Source: Gammaproteobacteria bacterium
GTDB taxonomy: Bacteria; Pseudomonadota; Gammaproteobacteria; Pseudomonadales; Halieaceae
NCBI GenBank assembly: GCA_024742415.1
Contig: JANSYN010000001.1
Coordinates: 532,659 to 596,658, forward strand
Direction: 5' to 3'
Length of the DNA stretch: 64,000 bases
Part shown: in pieces, positions 42,931-51,996 of the stretch
Position numbering within the stretch: the first letter of the stretch is position 1
Layout of the letters: each line of letters opens with the position of its first letter
Position numbers and translations under genes: made by a program
Notes under the pieces: generated by a model
What the model saw: only the letters and a program-made list of their open reading frames with translations
Database searches by the model: none
What the model was told of the DNA's origin: nothing

Positions 42931-44115
42931 TTATCGATTGCGTCCCAGTTTCTCGTGGGCGTCTACCCATTCGTTTTTGCCAGTTCTCTTGTCAGTGCGC
43001 GCGGCGGAGACCAGCGACAACTCGCCGGCGACCACCAGGCCTGCCGCAATCTCGAGCAGCTTGTAAGCCTTGCCTGCGCCGTAACAGTCCATGAGCTCCA
43101 GGCACTCGCGCTGGGTGGCGAGACCGGTTCCACCGCCGTACGTCGCCATAATCAACGCAGGGAGCGTGATGGAATAGTAGAGGTCGCCGGCATTGGTCAC
43201 GTAACTGTACACACTGCACTGGTTAGCCTCGCCGATGTTCGCCATGTCCTGGCCTGTGGCCATGTAAAGTGCCGCCAGGCCATTGGCCGGGTGCGCTGCA
43301 TTGTTGGAAGAGCCGGTCAGGTGTGCCGCCAGGGTAGAGATGCTGTGGCTATTGCGCAGGTTCTCCGGTGTGGTGCGCAGGACGCTTTGTAGCACATCCC
43401 GTGGGACAGTGATCTCGGCAGTGACTTTGCGGCCGCGTCCCTTCAGCGAGTTCACAGCTGACGTTCTCTTTTCAGTATCGAAAGCCCCTGACAGGCCGTA
43501 GGTGCGCAACTTCGGATAGTTTGCGCGGATCCATTCGCAGGCCACGAAGGTGGCCTTGCCGGTCATATTCTGGCCTGCCGCGTCGCCCGTAGAGTAGTCG
43601 AAGCGTGTGAAAACCATAGCATGAGAAGGATAGATTTCGATCTCAAGCAGTTTTCCCACGGAGGTGGTGGATTCCGCCTTTGCCTTGATGGTGTCGAAAT
43701 TGTCACGCAGCCATTGCGCGAAATCCCGCCCGTCTCGCGCGTTTTTAAAGATAAATACCGGTGCACGTTGCATTGCTTCGCTGACCACGGTGGTAGTCAC
43801 ACCTCCGCTTTCTCGGATCACACGCATACCGCGGTTATAGCTAGCGATCAACGTTCCTTCGACGGTGGCCATGGGTACGTAGAACTCACCATCGGCGTGT
43901 TCACCGTTGACCAACAGCGGGCCTGCCAGACCAATCGGCACCTGCGCGACGCCAAACAGATGCTCGCAGTTACCGTCCATGGACTCAGGCTGGAACGAGA
44001 AATGTTTGGTGTGCTGTAGTTGAGTGCCCGAAACCTGTTCGATGAACCGTTGCCGCTCGGTGATTATTTCAGGGCTGTAGTCGTTGTCTTTGCTGCGCGG
44101 GATTCTAGCGCTCAT
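42931..44115 (-). CDS. Hydroxymethylglutaryl-CoA reductase, class I-like
   Basis: A 394-residue enzyme. VPIGLAGPLLV, then MATVEGTLIASYNRG with the catalytic Glu, GDAAGQNMTG for cofactor binding, ATGQDMANIGEANQ with the catalytic Asp, and a C-terminal AHEKLGRNR with the likely catalytic His are present. These match class I (eukaryote/archaea-type) rather than the catabolic class II enzyme. It would form mevalonate. A perfect palindromic operator lies 47 bases upstream, so it belongs to the regulon, an odd placement in such a bacterium. Confidence 0.85.
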   Translation of the reverse strand: MSARIPRSKDNDYSPEIITERQRFIEQVSGTQLQHTKHFSFQPESMDGNCEHLFGVAQVPIGLAGPLLVNGEHADGEFYVPMATVEGTLIASYNRGMRVIRESGGVTTTVVSEAMQRAPVFIFKNARDGRDFAQWLRDNFDTIKAKAESTTSVGKLLEIEIYPSHAMVFTRFDYSTGDAAGQNMTGKATFVACEWIRANYPKLRTYGLSGAFDTEKRTSAVNSLKGRGRKVTAEITVPRDVLQSVLRTTPENLRNSHSISTLAAHLTGSSNNAAHPANGLAALYMATGQDMANIGEANQCSVYSYVTNAGDLYYSITLPALIMATYGGGTGLATQRECLELMDCYGAGKAYKLLEIAAGLVVAGELSLVSAARTDKRTGKNEWVDAHEKLGRNR

Positions 44116-44162
44116 TGGGTCTCCATGTGGGCGTTGTATTTTTTACTGGGGCTACGATAGCG

Positions 44163-44189
44163 CCTTATATTGACACTGTCAATATAAGG
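44163..44189. promoter_or_regulatory. Regulon palindrome (operator), 27 bp perfect
   Basis: Two exact 13-base arms around C at 44176, with core ATATTGAC-ACT-GTCAATAT. It lies 47 bases before the HMG-CoA reductase start on the minus strand. Confidence 0.82.
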
Positions 44190-44204
44190 GCTGACTGTTA
44201 CGGC

Positions 44205-44969
44205 TCAGTGGTTCCACCAGGCGAGGTCGGAAAATGCGCGCAAGTCAAGTTCGTGGGTCCAGGCGGAGCGGTGTTGATGCGCTATATGAAAATAGGTTTC
44301 TGCCATCTTCTGGGGCAGCAAGAGGCCGTCGTGTGTTCCGCCTCGTTTCTCTCTCAGCTGCTGGAACAACTCCGGGCCGAGCATTTTTCCTAGCGTGTCC
44401 GGGGCATCTACTGCACCATCGACGATAATATGGGCCACGTGAATGCCCTTGGGCGCGAACTCCGCATTGAGTGACTGGCATAACATGCGTCTGCCACCCA
44501 TGGCCGCTGCGTGGGAGTGCTGCCCGGCATTGCCGCGCACAGCAGAGGTGGCTGAGGTTACCAGCATGACTCCCTTGCCACGCGCTTCCATTCTTGGGAA
44601 CAGCGCTGAAGCGGTGCGAAACAAGCCAAAAGTGGCGAGTTGCCAGCCTTTTTCAAACGCCTTGTAGCTGGTTTCCGCCAGGCATCGGTCGCCTATCTGG
44701 GCACCGAGGTTGTACAGAACAACTTCTATCGGCCCCAGTTCTTCCTCTATAGACGAAATTCGCGCTTCGATTGCCCCCGGTTCAGTTGCATCAAGCAGGT
44801 GGCCGCTGGCTGAGCCCCCCGCGTCTTTAATCTGCGCCACCATTCGCTTCAGGCCAGTTTCGTCGCTGCGTCGGCACAGGGCGGCGTGATAGCCATCAGC
44901 AGCGAAGCGCTTGCCAACGTGCCCGCCGATGCCTGCACCGGCGCCAATAACCAAACAGACTGGGTTCAT
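44205..44969 (-). CDS. SDR-like protein lacking the catalytic Tyr/Lys
   Basis: About 254 residues. The Rossmann start is CLVIGAGAGIGGHVGKRF; VTSATSAVRG holds the usual Ser site, but the YxxxK position reads QHSHAAAMGGRRML, without Tyr or Lys. The C-terminus AHQHRSAWTHELDLRAF matches the SDR at 36329, so both are one subfamily. I start at ATG 44969 with GAGG upstream. It is divergent from the nitronate monooxygenase gene, with two operator-like sites between. Confidence 0.75.
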   Translation of the reverse strand: MNPVCLVIGAGAGIGGHVGKRFAADGYHAALCRRSDETGLKRMVAQIKDAGGSASGHLLDATEPGAIEARISSIEEELGPIEVVLYNLGAQIGDRCLAETSYKAFEKGWQLATFGLFRTASALFPRMEARGKGVMLVTSATSAVRGNAGQHSHAAAMGGRRMLCQSLNAEFAPKGIHVAHIIVDGAVDAPDTLGKMLGPELFQQLREKRGGTHDGLLLPQKMAETYFHIAHQHRSAWTHELDLRAFSDLAWWNH

Positions 44970-45028
44970 GGGAGATTCCTCAATTGATTCCATGCCCTGA
45001 GGTTAGCAGTTCCACTTGATCTGCGCTG

Positions 45029-45047
45029 TTATTGACAGAGGCAATAT
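45029..45047. promoter_or_regulatory. Weak second copy of the regulon palindrome
   Basis: TTATTGAC-AGA-GGCAATAT, with two deviations from consensus, 60 bases before the SDR start on the minus strand and 20 bases from the perfect copy at 45068. Confidence 0.5.
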
Positions 45048-45067
45048 GGCGACCTAGACTACCCTTA

Positions 45068-45086
45068 ATATTGACATTGTCAATAT
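45068..45086. promoter_or_regulatory. Regulon palindrome (operator)
   Basis: ATATTGAC-ATT-GTCAATAT, a perfect 19-bp palindrome between divergent genes, 67 bases before the nitronate monooxygenase gene. Confidence 0.8.
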
Positions 45087-45152
45087 AAGAGGCAGGGTTG
45101 CGGCGGGCCCAGATCCTGGACAGCGTTTGAGTGCCACATCAGGAGAGAACGA

Positions 45153-46151
45153 ATGAGAACCAGGTTGACCGAATCACTGGGTATCGAAACGCCCATCATC
45201 TGTGGCGGCATGATGCGTGTGGGCAATGCGGACCTGGCGGCGGCAGCATCGAATGCCGGCGCATTGGGTGTAATGACCGCGCTTTCGCAGTCTACATTGG
45301 AGGGCCTTGAGGCAGAGATCGCTCGCTGCCATTCGCTGACAGACAAGCCCTTTGGGGTGAATCTGACCGTAGGGGTAGTGGCCAGCGAGATAAACTATGA
45401 CGACTATATCGATGTAATTATAAGTAGCGGTGTCAAAATCGTCGAAACGGCAGGGCGGAACCCGGAGCCATTTATGGACAGGCTCAAAGCTGCAGGCATC
45501 AAGGTCATTCACAAGTGTGTCGCCGTGCGTCATGCGCTCAAAGCAGAGCGCATCGGTGTTGATATTGTGAGCATCGACGGTTTCGAATGCGCAGGACATC
45601 CAGGTGAGCAGGACGTAGGCGGCCTGGTGCTCTTTCCCGCAGCCACCCAGGCTCTAAAGATTCCGGTGGTGGCCTCCGGCGGCATTGCCGATGGCCGCGG
45701 CCTTGCCGCTGCTCTGGCGCTGGGCTGCGATGGTATCAACATGGGTACCCGCTTTGTTGTGACTCAGGAAGCCTGCGTGCATGAAGATATCAAACAGAAG
45801 GTGGTGGAGATGGACGAAAACCAGACCCGCCTGATCTTCCGCAGTTTCGGGAATACCGCGCGCGTTTACCGCAATGCAGTGGCCGACAGGGTGGCTGAGA
45901 TTGAGTCGACGGGTGGCGATTTCAGTCAGGTGTACGAACTCGTGTCAGGCGCGAACCAAGACAGAGCCTGGACCACCGGTGACATGGATGCGGGTATGGT
46001 CACGGTAGGTATGTCCGGCGGCCTTATTAACGACATACCCACATGCCAGGAGTTGGTGCAGAAAATCGTCGCAGATGCGGAAAATATTATCAGCGGCAGG
46101 TTGGCCTCGATAGTTGCTAACGGAGTGGTCGATGCTTCCACAGCGGCCTGA
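45153..46151 (+). CDS. Nitronate monooxygenase / 2-nitropropane dioxygenase family
   Basis: A 332-residue FMN-dependent TIM barrel. IETPIICGGMMRVGNADLAA starts the barrel, GFECAGHPGEQDVG holds the His region, and PVVASGGIADGRGLAAALALGCDGINMGTRF binds FMN phosphate. Members of this family include nitronate oxidases and also proteins of steroid-like degradation with unsaturated substrates. A perfect operator lies just upstream. Confidence 0.85.
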   Translation: MRTRLTESLGIETPIICGGMMRVGNADLAAAASNAGALGVMTALSQSTLEGLEAEIARCHSLTDKPFGVNLTVGVVASEINYDDYIDVIISSGVKIVETAGRNPEPFMDRLKAAGIKVIHKCVAVRHALKAERIGVDIVSIDGFECAGHPGEQDVGGLVLFPAATQALKIPVVASGGIADGRGLAAALALGCDGINMGTRFVVTQEACVHEDIKQKVVEMDENQTRLIFRSFGNTARVYRNAVADRVAEIESTGGDFSQVYELVSGANQDRAWTTGDMDAGMVTVGMSGGLINDIPTCQELVQKIVADAENIISGRLASIVANGVVDASTAA

Positions 46152-46221
46152 TAGCGGCGAACGTATGCTCTGCCGAAGTATCTCCAAATACCTTTTCCAG
46201 GTGATCAAAATCGACATCACT

Positions 46222-46605
46222 ATGACTACTCGACGGCTATTCTCGTTGGTGATTTCCCTGGCGGCACCGCTCGTATTTGCCGAAGATATCAGTGGCATCT
46301 GGAAGCATCCAGAGGCGCCGGCCTGGATCGAGATCAACCTGGACGAGGGCACCGGCACTGTGTTGCGCAATGACAAGTTTCCCGAGCGCGTGGGTCGTGA
46401 ATTTGTAAAGGATCTCAAGCCCGACGAATCCGAAGTGAATCTCTGGCGCGGCCAGGTCTATGCGGAAAAAATGGGCGAGTACAGGAAAGCGGAAGTTTCG
46501 CTGCCAGAGCCCGGCCGTATGGAATTCAAGGTCAAGGTTGGTTTTGTTTCACGCACAATTGAATGGATGCGCGTGGATGGAGTTCCGACCCCACCTACTG
46601 AATAG
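46222..46605 (+). CDS. DUF2147-like exported small protein
   Basis: About 127 residues. A signal peptide (LFSLVISLAAPLVFAED) is followed by a small beta domain beginning ISGIWKHPEAPAWIEINLDEG, like DUF2147 proteins that are often exported. I start at ATG 46222. It probably shares a transcript with the nitronate monooxygenase gene. Function unknown. Confidence 0.6.
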   Translation: MTTRRLFSLVISLAAPLVFAEDISGIWKHPEAPAWIEINLDEGTGTVLRNDKFPERVGREFVKDLKPDESEVNLWRGQVYAEKMGEYRKAEVSLPEPGRMEFKVKVGFVSRTIEWMRVDGVPTPPTE

Positions 46606-46645
46606 TTCCCAATTGAAGTCGCTTGAGCAAGAGAGTGCCATCCTG

Positions 46646-47518
46646 ATGCACAAAGACGAAGCCTTGATCACATCCAGCGCAAGCGACTGTGCGGCAACAT
46701 TGCAGTGGCGTTATGAGCAGAACGGTTATCTGTACTTCCCAGGGTATGTCGACCAGGCCAAATGCTCCAGTCTGTTGCGACAGTTTGTCGACTGTCTGTC
46801 CCCGCACATAAATCTGGAAGCGCTATCGGGGAAGCCTGTATTAAGGGGTAAACCCTTTTCAGAGGCGGATCAACTTTGGGACGAGGTCTATCCGAAGTTG
46901 CAATCGCTGTGGGCTTTTCACAGTTTCTTTCACGACGACGATCTAATGCAGTTGATGCGCAGATTTGTTGGCGAAGAGGTCTTTGTTTACCCGATGAAAA
47001 TGGCTCGAGTATCTACTCCCGGGAGGCTGGGGCTTGAGACACCGCCTCATCAAGATGCGTACTCTCACCAGGCCGGCCCAACTATGGCGGGCATTTGGAT
47101 CGCTTTGCATGATGTAGACGAGGGTGCAGGGCGCTTGAAACTCCTACCCGGCTCTCACCAGCATGGCTTGCGGGAGGTGTTTCGTTCCGACGGTGTTGGC
47201 GGGGTCCAGTGCAGGATTTTCCCGGGTGAAGATGAGTGGCATGTCTCAGACGTGAGACAGGGGGATGTCATCATTTTTCACTCGCACTGTGTTCACAAGG
47301 CGGAGCCCAATACCAGTATGGAGTCTGTCCGCATCAGTGTTGATACGCGTTTCTGTAACTATGGCGCTCCTGTCTATGTAAGCAATCTGGAGCCTCATCA
47401 CGGCTGGCGAATCGAAGGACTCGATTGGTCGAATATTTACAAGGCCTGGGAAGACAGAGCGCTCGCGTATTACTGGGCGGAATATCCTAACCTGACCCAT
47501 GAACACGTGAAAATCTGA
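46646..47518 (+). CDS. Phytanoyl-CoA dioxygenase (PhyH) family protein
   Basis: About 290 residues, an Fe(II)/2-oxoglutarate-dependent oxygenase fold. Iron ligands are visible as the HQD triad part in ETPPHQDAYSHQAG and the distal His in IIFHSHCVHKAEPN; the 2-oxoglutarate Arg is probably in VRISVDTRF. Members hydroxylate CoA esters or small molecules. I start at ATG 46646 since upstream residues in the longer frame run out of phase with the gene before it. Confidence 0.8.
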   Translation: MHKDEALITSSASDCAATLQWRYEQNGYLYFPGYVDQAKCSSLLRQFVDCLSPHINLEALSGKPVLRGKPFSEADQLWDEVYPKLQSLWAFHSFFHDDDLMQLMRRFVGEEVFVYPMKMARVSTPGRLGLETPPHQDAYSHQAGPTMAGIWIALHDVDEGAGRLKLLPGSHQHGLREVFRSDGVGGVQCRIFPGEDEWHVSDVRQGDVIIFHSHCVHKAEPNTSMESVRISVDTRFCNYGAPVYVSNLEPHHGWRIEGLDWSNIYKAWEDRALAYYWAEYPNLTHEHVKI

Positions 47519-47610
47519 GGTTTGCAAGTCTGTGTTTTTGTTACTGTATTAACCCGCAGAAGATCAGCACATGCTGGGGAGTGCGGTAACGTACTGCAAG
47601 GAAAGAACGA

Positions 47611-48975
47611 ATGCTCGAGCCGGCGAACAATCCTAATCCACCCAATATGGTCGACCCATCCCCGCTCGAGCGATACTTGCTGGCGAGATTTATGGGTCGG
47701 ATTGCCAGCACTCGACAAATCCGCAAAAGAAACGCGAAATTCGAGAAAAAGCGTGTAGCTGAGAATCGACCGCACGAGATAGCGTACTTCCACCAGCCTG
47801 ACGATCCCTATTCCCACCTTACGGCACAAGTGATTTCCCGCTTTGCGCAGCGCTACGATGTCAAGATCACACCGCACTTGATTCGAGCGACTGGGGGCAA
47901 GAACCAGCCGGAGAGTCAGAAACTGGCACTGTGGTCGCGCCGGGATGCCGGCCTCATAGCGCCCCATTATGGACTGAGTTTTCCTGAAAACGCAGGTACC
48001 GTTCCGGAGCCGGAGGCACAGCATTTGGCCGTGTTGGCATTGGCGAGACTGGATCCAGAAGGATTTCTGTCGGAGATCGAGGAAGTCAGTGCCAGGATGT
48101 GGTCGGGTGAGGGTGCAGGGCAGGGGCCGTCGTCAGAAGCTGAAGCCAGTACGGCACTGGACAGCGGGTCCGCCCGCCTGGCTGAACTGGGCCATTACTC
48201 GGGGGCCACCTTCTACTACGGTGGCGAATGGTACTGGGGTGTAGACAGGCTGTTTCACCTGGAGCGGCGCCTGCGGGATCTCGGTGCGTGCAAGGCTCCC
48301 GAAGAGCCGTACCTTGTGCCGCGGCCTTCCATTGACGTCGAAGGTGTCGATGCCAGTGGCCTTCAACTGCATTTTTACCCTTCTCTGAACAGTCCATACA
48401 CCTCGATTATCTTCGACAGGACGATAGCGCTCGCTGACGCCTGTAATATCGAATTTCATCACAAGCCGGTTCTGCCGATGATCATGCGCGGTGTTCCGGC
48501 TACCCCGGCCAAGGCAAAGTACATCTTCCTCGATACCAAGCGCGAGGCGGATTTTTTTGGCGTTGCCTTTGGCAATCATGTCACTCCTATCGGTGCGCCC
48601 ACCAGGCTTGCGTATTCGCTCCTGCCCTGGGCCACTTCGCAGGGGAAGGACATTGATCTTATGAGCACTTTTCTCAGGCATGCGTGGGCCCAAGGCAGGG
48701 GGCTGCACAGGACTGCGAACATGAGGAGGGCTGTGCAGGAGGCCGGACTGGATTGGAGTGAGGCGCGTGAACGGTTGGGGTGCGATGACTGGAAGGCAGT
48801 CGTCGAGCGCAACCAGGATGAAATGGTAGAAGGTATGGGCCTGTGGGGTGTTCCTTCCTATAGGCTGTGTGGCCCCGACGGCGAGCCCGACCTTTCGGTC
48901 TGGGGTCAGGACCGACTATGGCTGGTGGCGGCGGAGATTCGGCGCAGGGCCAAAGTCACTAAAGACAACTATTGA
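47611..48975 (+). CDS. Tandem DsbA-like / HCCA-isomerase-like protein
   Basis: A 454-residue protein with two thioredoxin-fold halves. The first has IAYFHQPDDPYSHLTAQVISRFA at about 57-79, the second LHFYPSLNSPYTSIIFDRTIALA at about 252-274. The S-P-Y pattern resembles 2-hydroxychromene-2-carboxylate isomerases and kappa-class GSTs. C-terminal WGVPSYRL is the cis-Pro loop. Normal members have one such domain, so this is a duplication or fusion. It likely uses glutathione. Confidence 0.72.
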   Translation: MLEPANNPNPPNMVDPSPLERYLLARFMGRIASTRQIRKRNAKFEKKRVAENRPHEIAYFHQPDDPYSHLTAQVISRFAQRYDVKITPHLIRATGGKNQPESQKLALWSRRDAGLIAPHYGLSFPENAGTVPEPEAQHLAVLALARLDPEGFLSEIEEVSARMWSGEGAGQGPSSEAEASTALDSGSARLAELGHYSGATFYYGGEWYWGVDRLFHLERRLRDLGACKAPEEPYLVPRPSIDVEGVDASGLQLHFYPSLNSPYTSIIFDRTIALADACNIEFHHKPVLPMIMRGVPATPAKAKYIFLDTKREADFFGVAFGNHVTPIGAPTRLAYSLLPWATSQGKDIDLMSTFLRHAWAQGRGLHRTANMRRAVQEAGLDWSEARERLGCDDWKAVVERNQDEMVEGMGLWGVPSYRLCGPDGEPDLSVWGQDRLWLVAAEIRRRAKVTKDNY

Positions 48976-48992
48976 CTTTCAAGGAGAGAAAC

Positions 48993-49283
48993 ATGGCCAT
49001 TGGTTTATTGGCAACGATTACAGTGCGGGATGGCAAGGCAGAAGAGTTCGAGCAGGTATTTTTGGAACTGACCGGGCAGGTGCGTGCAAATGAACCGGGT
49101 AATGTGTTCTATGCACTGCATCGCAGTACCTCTGACCCAAATGTCTACAAGGTTATGGAACAATATGAGAGCCGTGAAGCGCTGGATGCCCACGGCAAGT
49201 CAGCGCATTTCATCGACGCCAACAGGCAACTTGCCGGCCTGGTGGCAGGCGCACCGGATATCGAGATACTGGAAGCCGTTTAA
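48993..49283 (+). CDS. Antibiotic biosynthesis monooxygenase (ABM) domain protein
   Basis: A 96-residue ferredoxin-like protein starting [20 protein letters not shown], with [23 protein letters not shown] typical of ABM/YgiN-type quinol or polycyclic substrate monooxygenases. SD AAGGAGAGAA precedes the ATG. It sits between the DsbA-like protein and a GST, which fits cofactor-free oxidation of a quinol-like intermediate. Confidence 0.82.
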   Translation: MAIGLLATITVRDGKAEEFEQVFLELTGQVRANEPGNVFYALHRSTSDPNVYKVMEQYESREALDAHGKSAHFIDANRQLAGLVAGAPDIEILEAV

Positions 49284-49318
49284 ACTTTCTCAGTGCATAT
49301 GTAAAAGGGAGTCACCCA

Positions 49319-50002
49319 ATGATTGATTTGTATACGGCGCCGACGCCGAATGGCCACAAGGCATCCTGTACCCTGGAAGCCCTCGAGATGCCCTACGAGA
49401 CACACTTTGTGAACATCTCCGATGGCGATCAGCACAAGCCTGAATTTCGCGCGCTTAATCCCAACGGGCGTATACCTGTGATCGTAGATCGCGAAATGGA
49501 TAACCTCGCTATCTTTGAATCCGGCGCCATCATGATCTATCTCGCGGAAAAGGCCGGACGCCTGCTTCCGACTGACGTTGCGGGTCGGACACGGGTTATC
49601 CAGTGGCTGATGTTCCAGATGGGTGGGGTGGGGCCGATGATGGGCCAGGCCAACGTATTCTTCCGCTATTTCCCTGAAAAACTCCAGGCCGCGATTGACC
49701 GCTACCAGAGTGAGTCCCGTCGCCTGTTTGAAGTCCTCGATGGTCACCTTGCGCACAACGAGTGGCTGGCGGACGACTACTCCATCGCAGACATTGCCAA
49801 CTGGTGCTGGGTGCGAACTTACAAGTGGTCTGGTGTTTCCATAGATGGCCTGGAGAACCTGCAGCGCTGGCTGGAAGTCATGCGCGAGCAGCCCGGCATG
49901 GCAAAGGGCCTGGATGTTCCCTTCAGTCTCCAAAATTTGTTGAAAGATGAAAAGGCGGCAGATGACTTCGCTACGAATGCACAGAAAACGCTGCAAAAAT
50001 AG
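49319..50002 (+). CDS. Glutathione S-transferase (YghU/Ure2-like)
   Basis: A 227-residue [22 protein letters not shown] at about 4-22, [12 protein letters not shown] and [14 protein letters not shown] bind glutathione, and [17 protein letters not shown] is the C-domain N-cap region. The TPNGHK start is characteristic of Ure2/YghU-type GSTs with disulfide-reductase activity. It follows the ABM gene by 35 bases. Confidence 0.87.
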   Translation: MIDLYTAPTPNGHKASCTLEALEMPYETHFVNISDGDQHKPEFRALNPNGRIPVIVDREMDNLAIFESGAIMIYLAEKAGRLLPTDVAGRTRVIQWLMFQMGGVGPMMGQANVFFRYFPEKLQAAIDRYQSESRRLFEVLDGHLAHNEWLADDYSIADIANWCWVRTYKWSGVSIDGLENLQRWLEVMREQPGMAKGLDVPFSLQNLLKDEKAADDFATNAQKTLQK

Positions 50003-50564
50003 GCGTTGAAGCCAGCGCTTGGGCATCTGTTCGTCGTCTGATGTTTGCCTTCATGGGCCGGCAAAATCTGGCAGGTTAGCTGCAACTGGCCTGGCCGAAG
50101 CGTGTTCGGGGTGGACAGCTGAGCCTTATGTCCACCGGTCCGCTCACTCGCCGTTTGACAGTGGGAAAAGTCGGGACCGCACTATCAAGAAGCACTGGTA
50201 TACAGTGATAGAGAACTTAGCTTGTGTACATGCAGATCGCTGGGACAGGGTCAGTGATTCGTCCATGCTCGCCAAGGCCATCTAAAGCCATCTCTAGCCT
50301 GAATAGTCTTGGAAGATGACCGGGACTAGCTCCGTGTTATCACAGTATGATCGTCCGTGCGTTTGCTGCGTTTGGTGCATGAAGCAGCGCAGTGGCGTAC
50401 TGACCATTTTGTGTTTCTGCGTGTGCTCGAATGACAAACTCCCAAAATATTGACGCCGTCTACACTCGATGCTAGGTTTATGAGGGCAGGCTGATGTAGA
50501 TGGTGCTCTGGTCAGGCACTGTCTCCAGAATCGATAACAATAATTAACGCATAGAGGCGAGTGT
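50003..50564. other. Long intergenic stretch with one operator-like site
   Basis: About 560 bases without a credible gene. At 50447-50465 lies ATATTGAC-GCC-GTCTACAC, a good left half and a poor right half of the regulon palindrome, about 100 bases before the serine hydrolase gene. Nothing else stands out. Confidence 0.45.
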
Positions 50565-51767
50565 ATGTGTATTGGGCTCAAGTCGGGTTTCAATGTCATT
50601 GGGTACCGGGTCTGTGTACTGCTGGGCTGCGCGTTGTTATTCGCTTGCAGTGACAGTTCCGATGTTTCAGGTAGCGTTGGCAGTGAACACTGGCCCGTAG
50701 ACACCTGGCAAATGGCAACGCCTGAATCCCAGGCAATGGATAGCGCCGTTCTCGAGAGTGCTTTTGATTATGCCTTTCGCTCAGAAAAGTTCACACAGGG
50801 TGTGGTAATTATCCGTAATGGTTTGCTTGTCGCTGAGCGTTATGCGGATGAACGCGATGCCAATAGCTATGCAACCAGTTGGTCTGCGGCAAAAAGTTTC
50901 ACCAGTGCCTTGATTGGTATAGCGGTCAGGGATGGGCTGATTGACGATATCAACGTCAGTATGGGCGAATTTATCTCCGAATGGAGTGGAACAGAACACG
51001 CCAACATTACATTGAGACATGTGTTGATGATGAGTTCCGGGCTGGACTGGAATGAAAGTTACGACGTCAGCAGCGGCATCTCGGATGCTATTCAGATGAT
51101 CGTACTGACCGAGGATCAATTGGATTTTGTCATCAGTCGACCAATACTGCATCCACCGGGAACCGTGTTTAATTATTCTAGCGGCGAGACCTTATTGATG
51201 TCGGCTGTTTTAGAGACCGTTACCGGTATGTCAGTAAATGATTATGCGGAACAGGTTCTGTTTGCACCTCTTGGGATGACGCCCGCTCAGTGGTGGCAGG
51301 ACGGCGTCGGTCGCACCACTGTGTATTGTTGCATCGATACAACATCGCGCCAGTTCGCCAGGTTTGGATTGCTGTATGCAAGGAATGGGCAGTGGAATGG
51401 GCAGCAGATCGTTCCCTCGCTATGGGTGGCAGATTCGACCAGACCCAATGATGTATTTGAGGGCTATGGATACCAATGGTGGCTGAGTAAAAGCCTGGGA
51501 GAAGAGCACAGCTATTTTTCGGCTCGTGGCCACGATGGACAGTATATATATGTTTTTCCTCAGCATGATCTGGTCGTGGTTAGAAACGGTTGGTATGACA
51601 AGTTTGAGGGCGAACCAGTTGCCGACCCGTATTTGTATGCCAGGCTTCCCACAGGCGGTCGAGTACCCATGCTAGGGACTATTCCCCCGGACAGCTGGAG
51701 TGACGTTGAGTTTTTAACGCCAATCATTCAATCGATGGGCCATCAGGGGGGACTGGCAAGCGACTAG
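50565..51767 (+). CDS. Serine hydrolase, beta-lactamase/esterase family, lipoprotein
   Basis: A 400-residue protein. The lipobox is LLFAC (Cys 28). The catalytic S-x-x-K is in TSWSAAKSFTS (Ser 107, Lys 110), VFNYSSGE gives the Y-x-S/N-type motif, and RGHDGQYIYV replaces the KTG box (H-D-G), as in class C-like esterases. Family members hydrolyse esters or amides rather than penicillins. Start at ATG 50565 gives a lipoprotein signal. Confidence 0.8.
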   Translation: MCIGLKSGFNVIGYRVCVLLGCALLFACSDSSDVSGSVGSEHWPVDTWQMATPESQAMDSAVLESAFDYAFRSEKFTQGVVIIRNGLLVAERYADERDANSYATSWSAAKSFTSALIGIAVRDGLIDDINVSMGEFISEWSGTEHANITLRHVLMMSSGLDWNESYDVSSGISDAIQMIVLTEDQLDFVISRPILHPPGTVFNYSSGETLLMSAVLETVTGMSVNDYAEQVLFAPLGMTPAQWWQDGVGRTTVYCCIDTTSRQFARFGLLYARNGQWNGQQIVPSLWVADSTRPNDVFEGYGYQWWLSKSLGEEHSYFSARGHDGQYIYVFPQHDLVVVRNGWYDKFEGEPVADPYLYARLPTGGRVPMLGTIPPDSWSDVEFLTPIIQSMGHQGGLASD

Positions 51768-51996
51768 TAATGAACTTCCAACGTGATCGTGTAATAGAAC
51801 ACACCGTACATAGCAAGTTTCGAGATTTACCGGCAACCTGCTGCGCACTGTCAAAGGGCTGATGCCTCACGCCTTTGATATGGACGGCCCAGAAAAGGGG
51901 TCTGTGAGAGACAGTAGCGTCCAAAGCCGTTTCAACTGAAACGGCTCATGCTGCGCTGTAGGGCGTTGATTGCCGTGAGAGAGACGCGCAAGATTT

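Noticed and set aside
42404..43066. 220-codon plus-strand frame over selA upstream and HMG-CoA reductase end
   Set aside because: It overlaps the end of an intact reductase on the other strand and has no family pattern.
50565..51767. Beta-lactamase (resistance gene)
   Set aside because: The third motif is H-D-G rather than K-T-G and it is a lipoprotein; an esterase-type family member is more likely.
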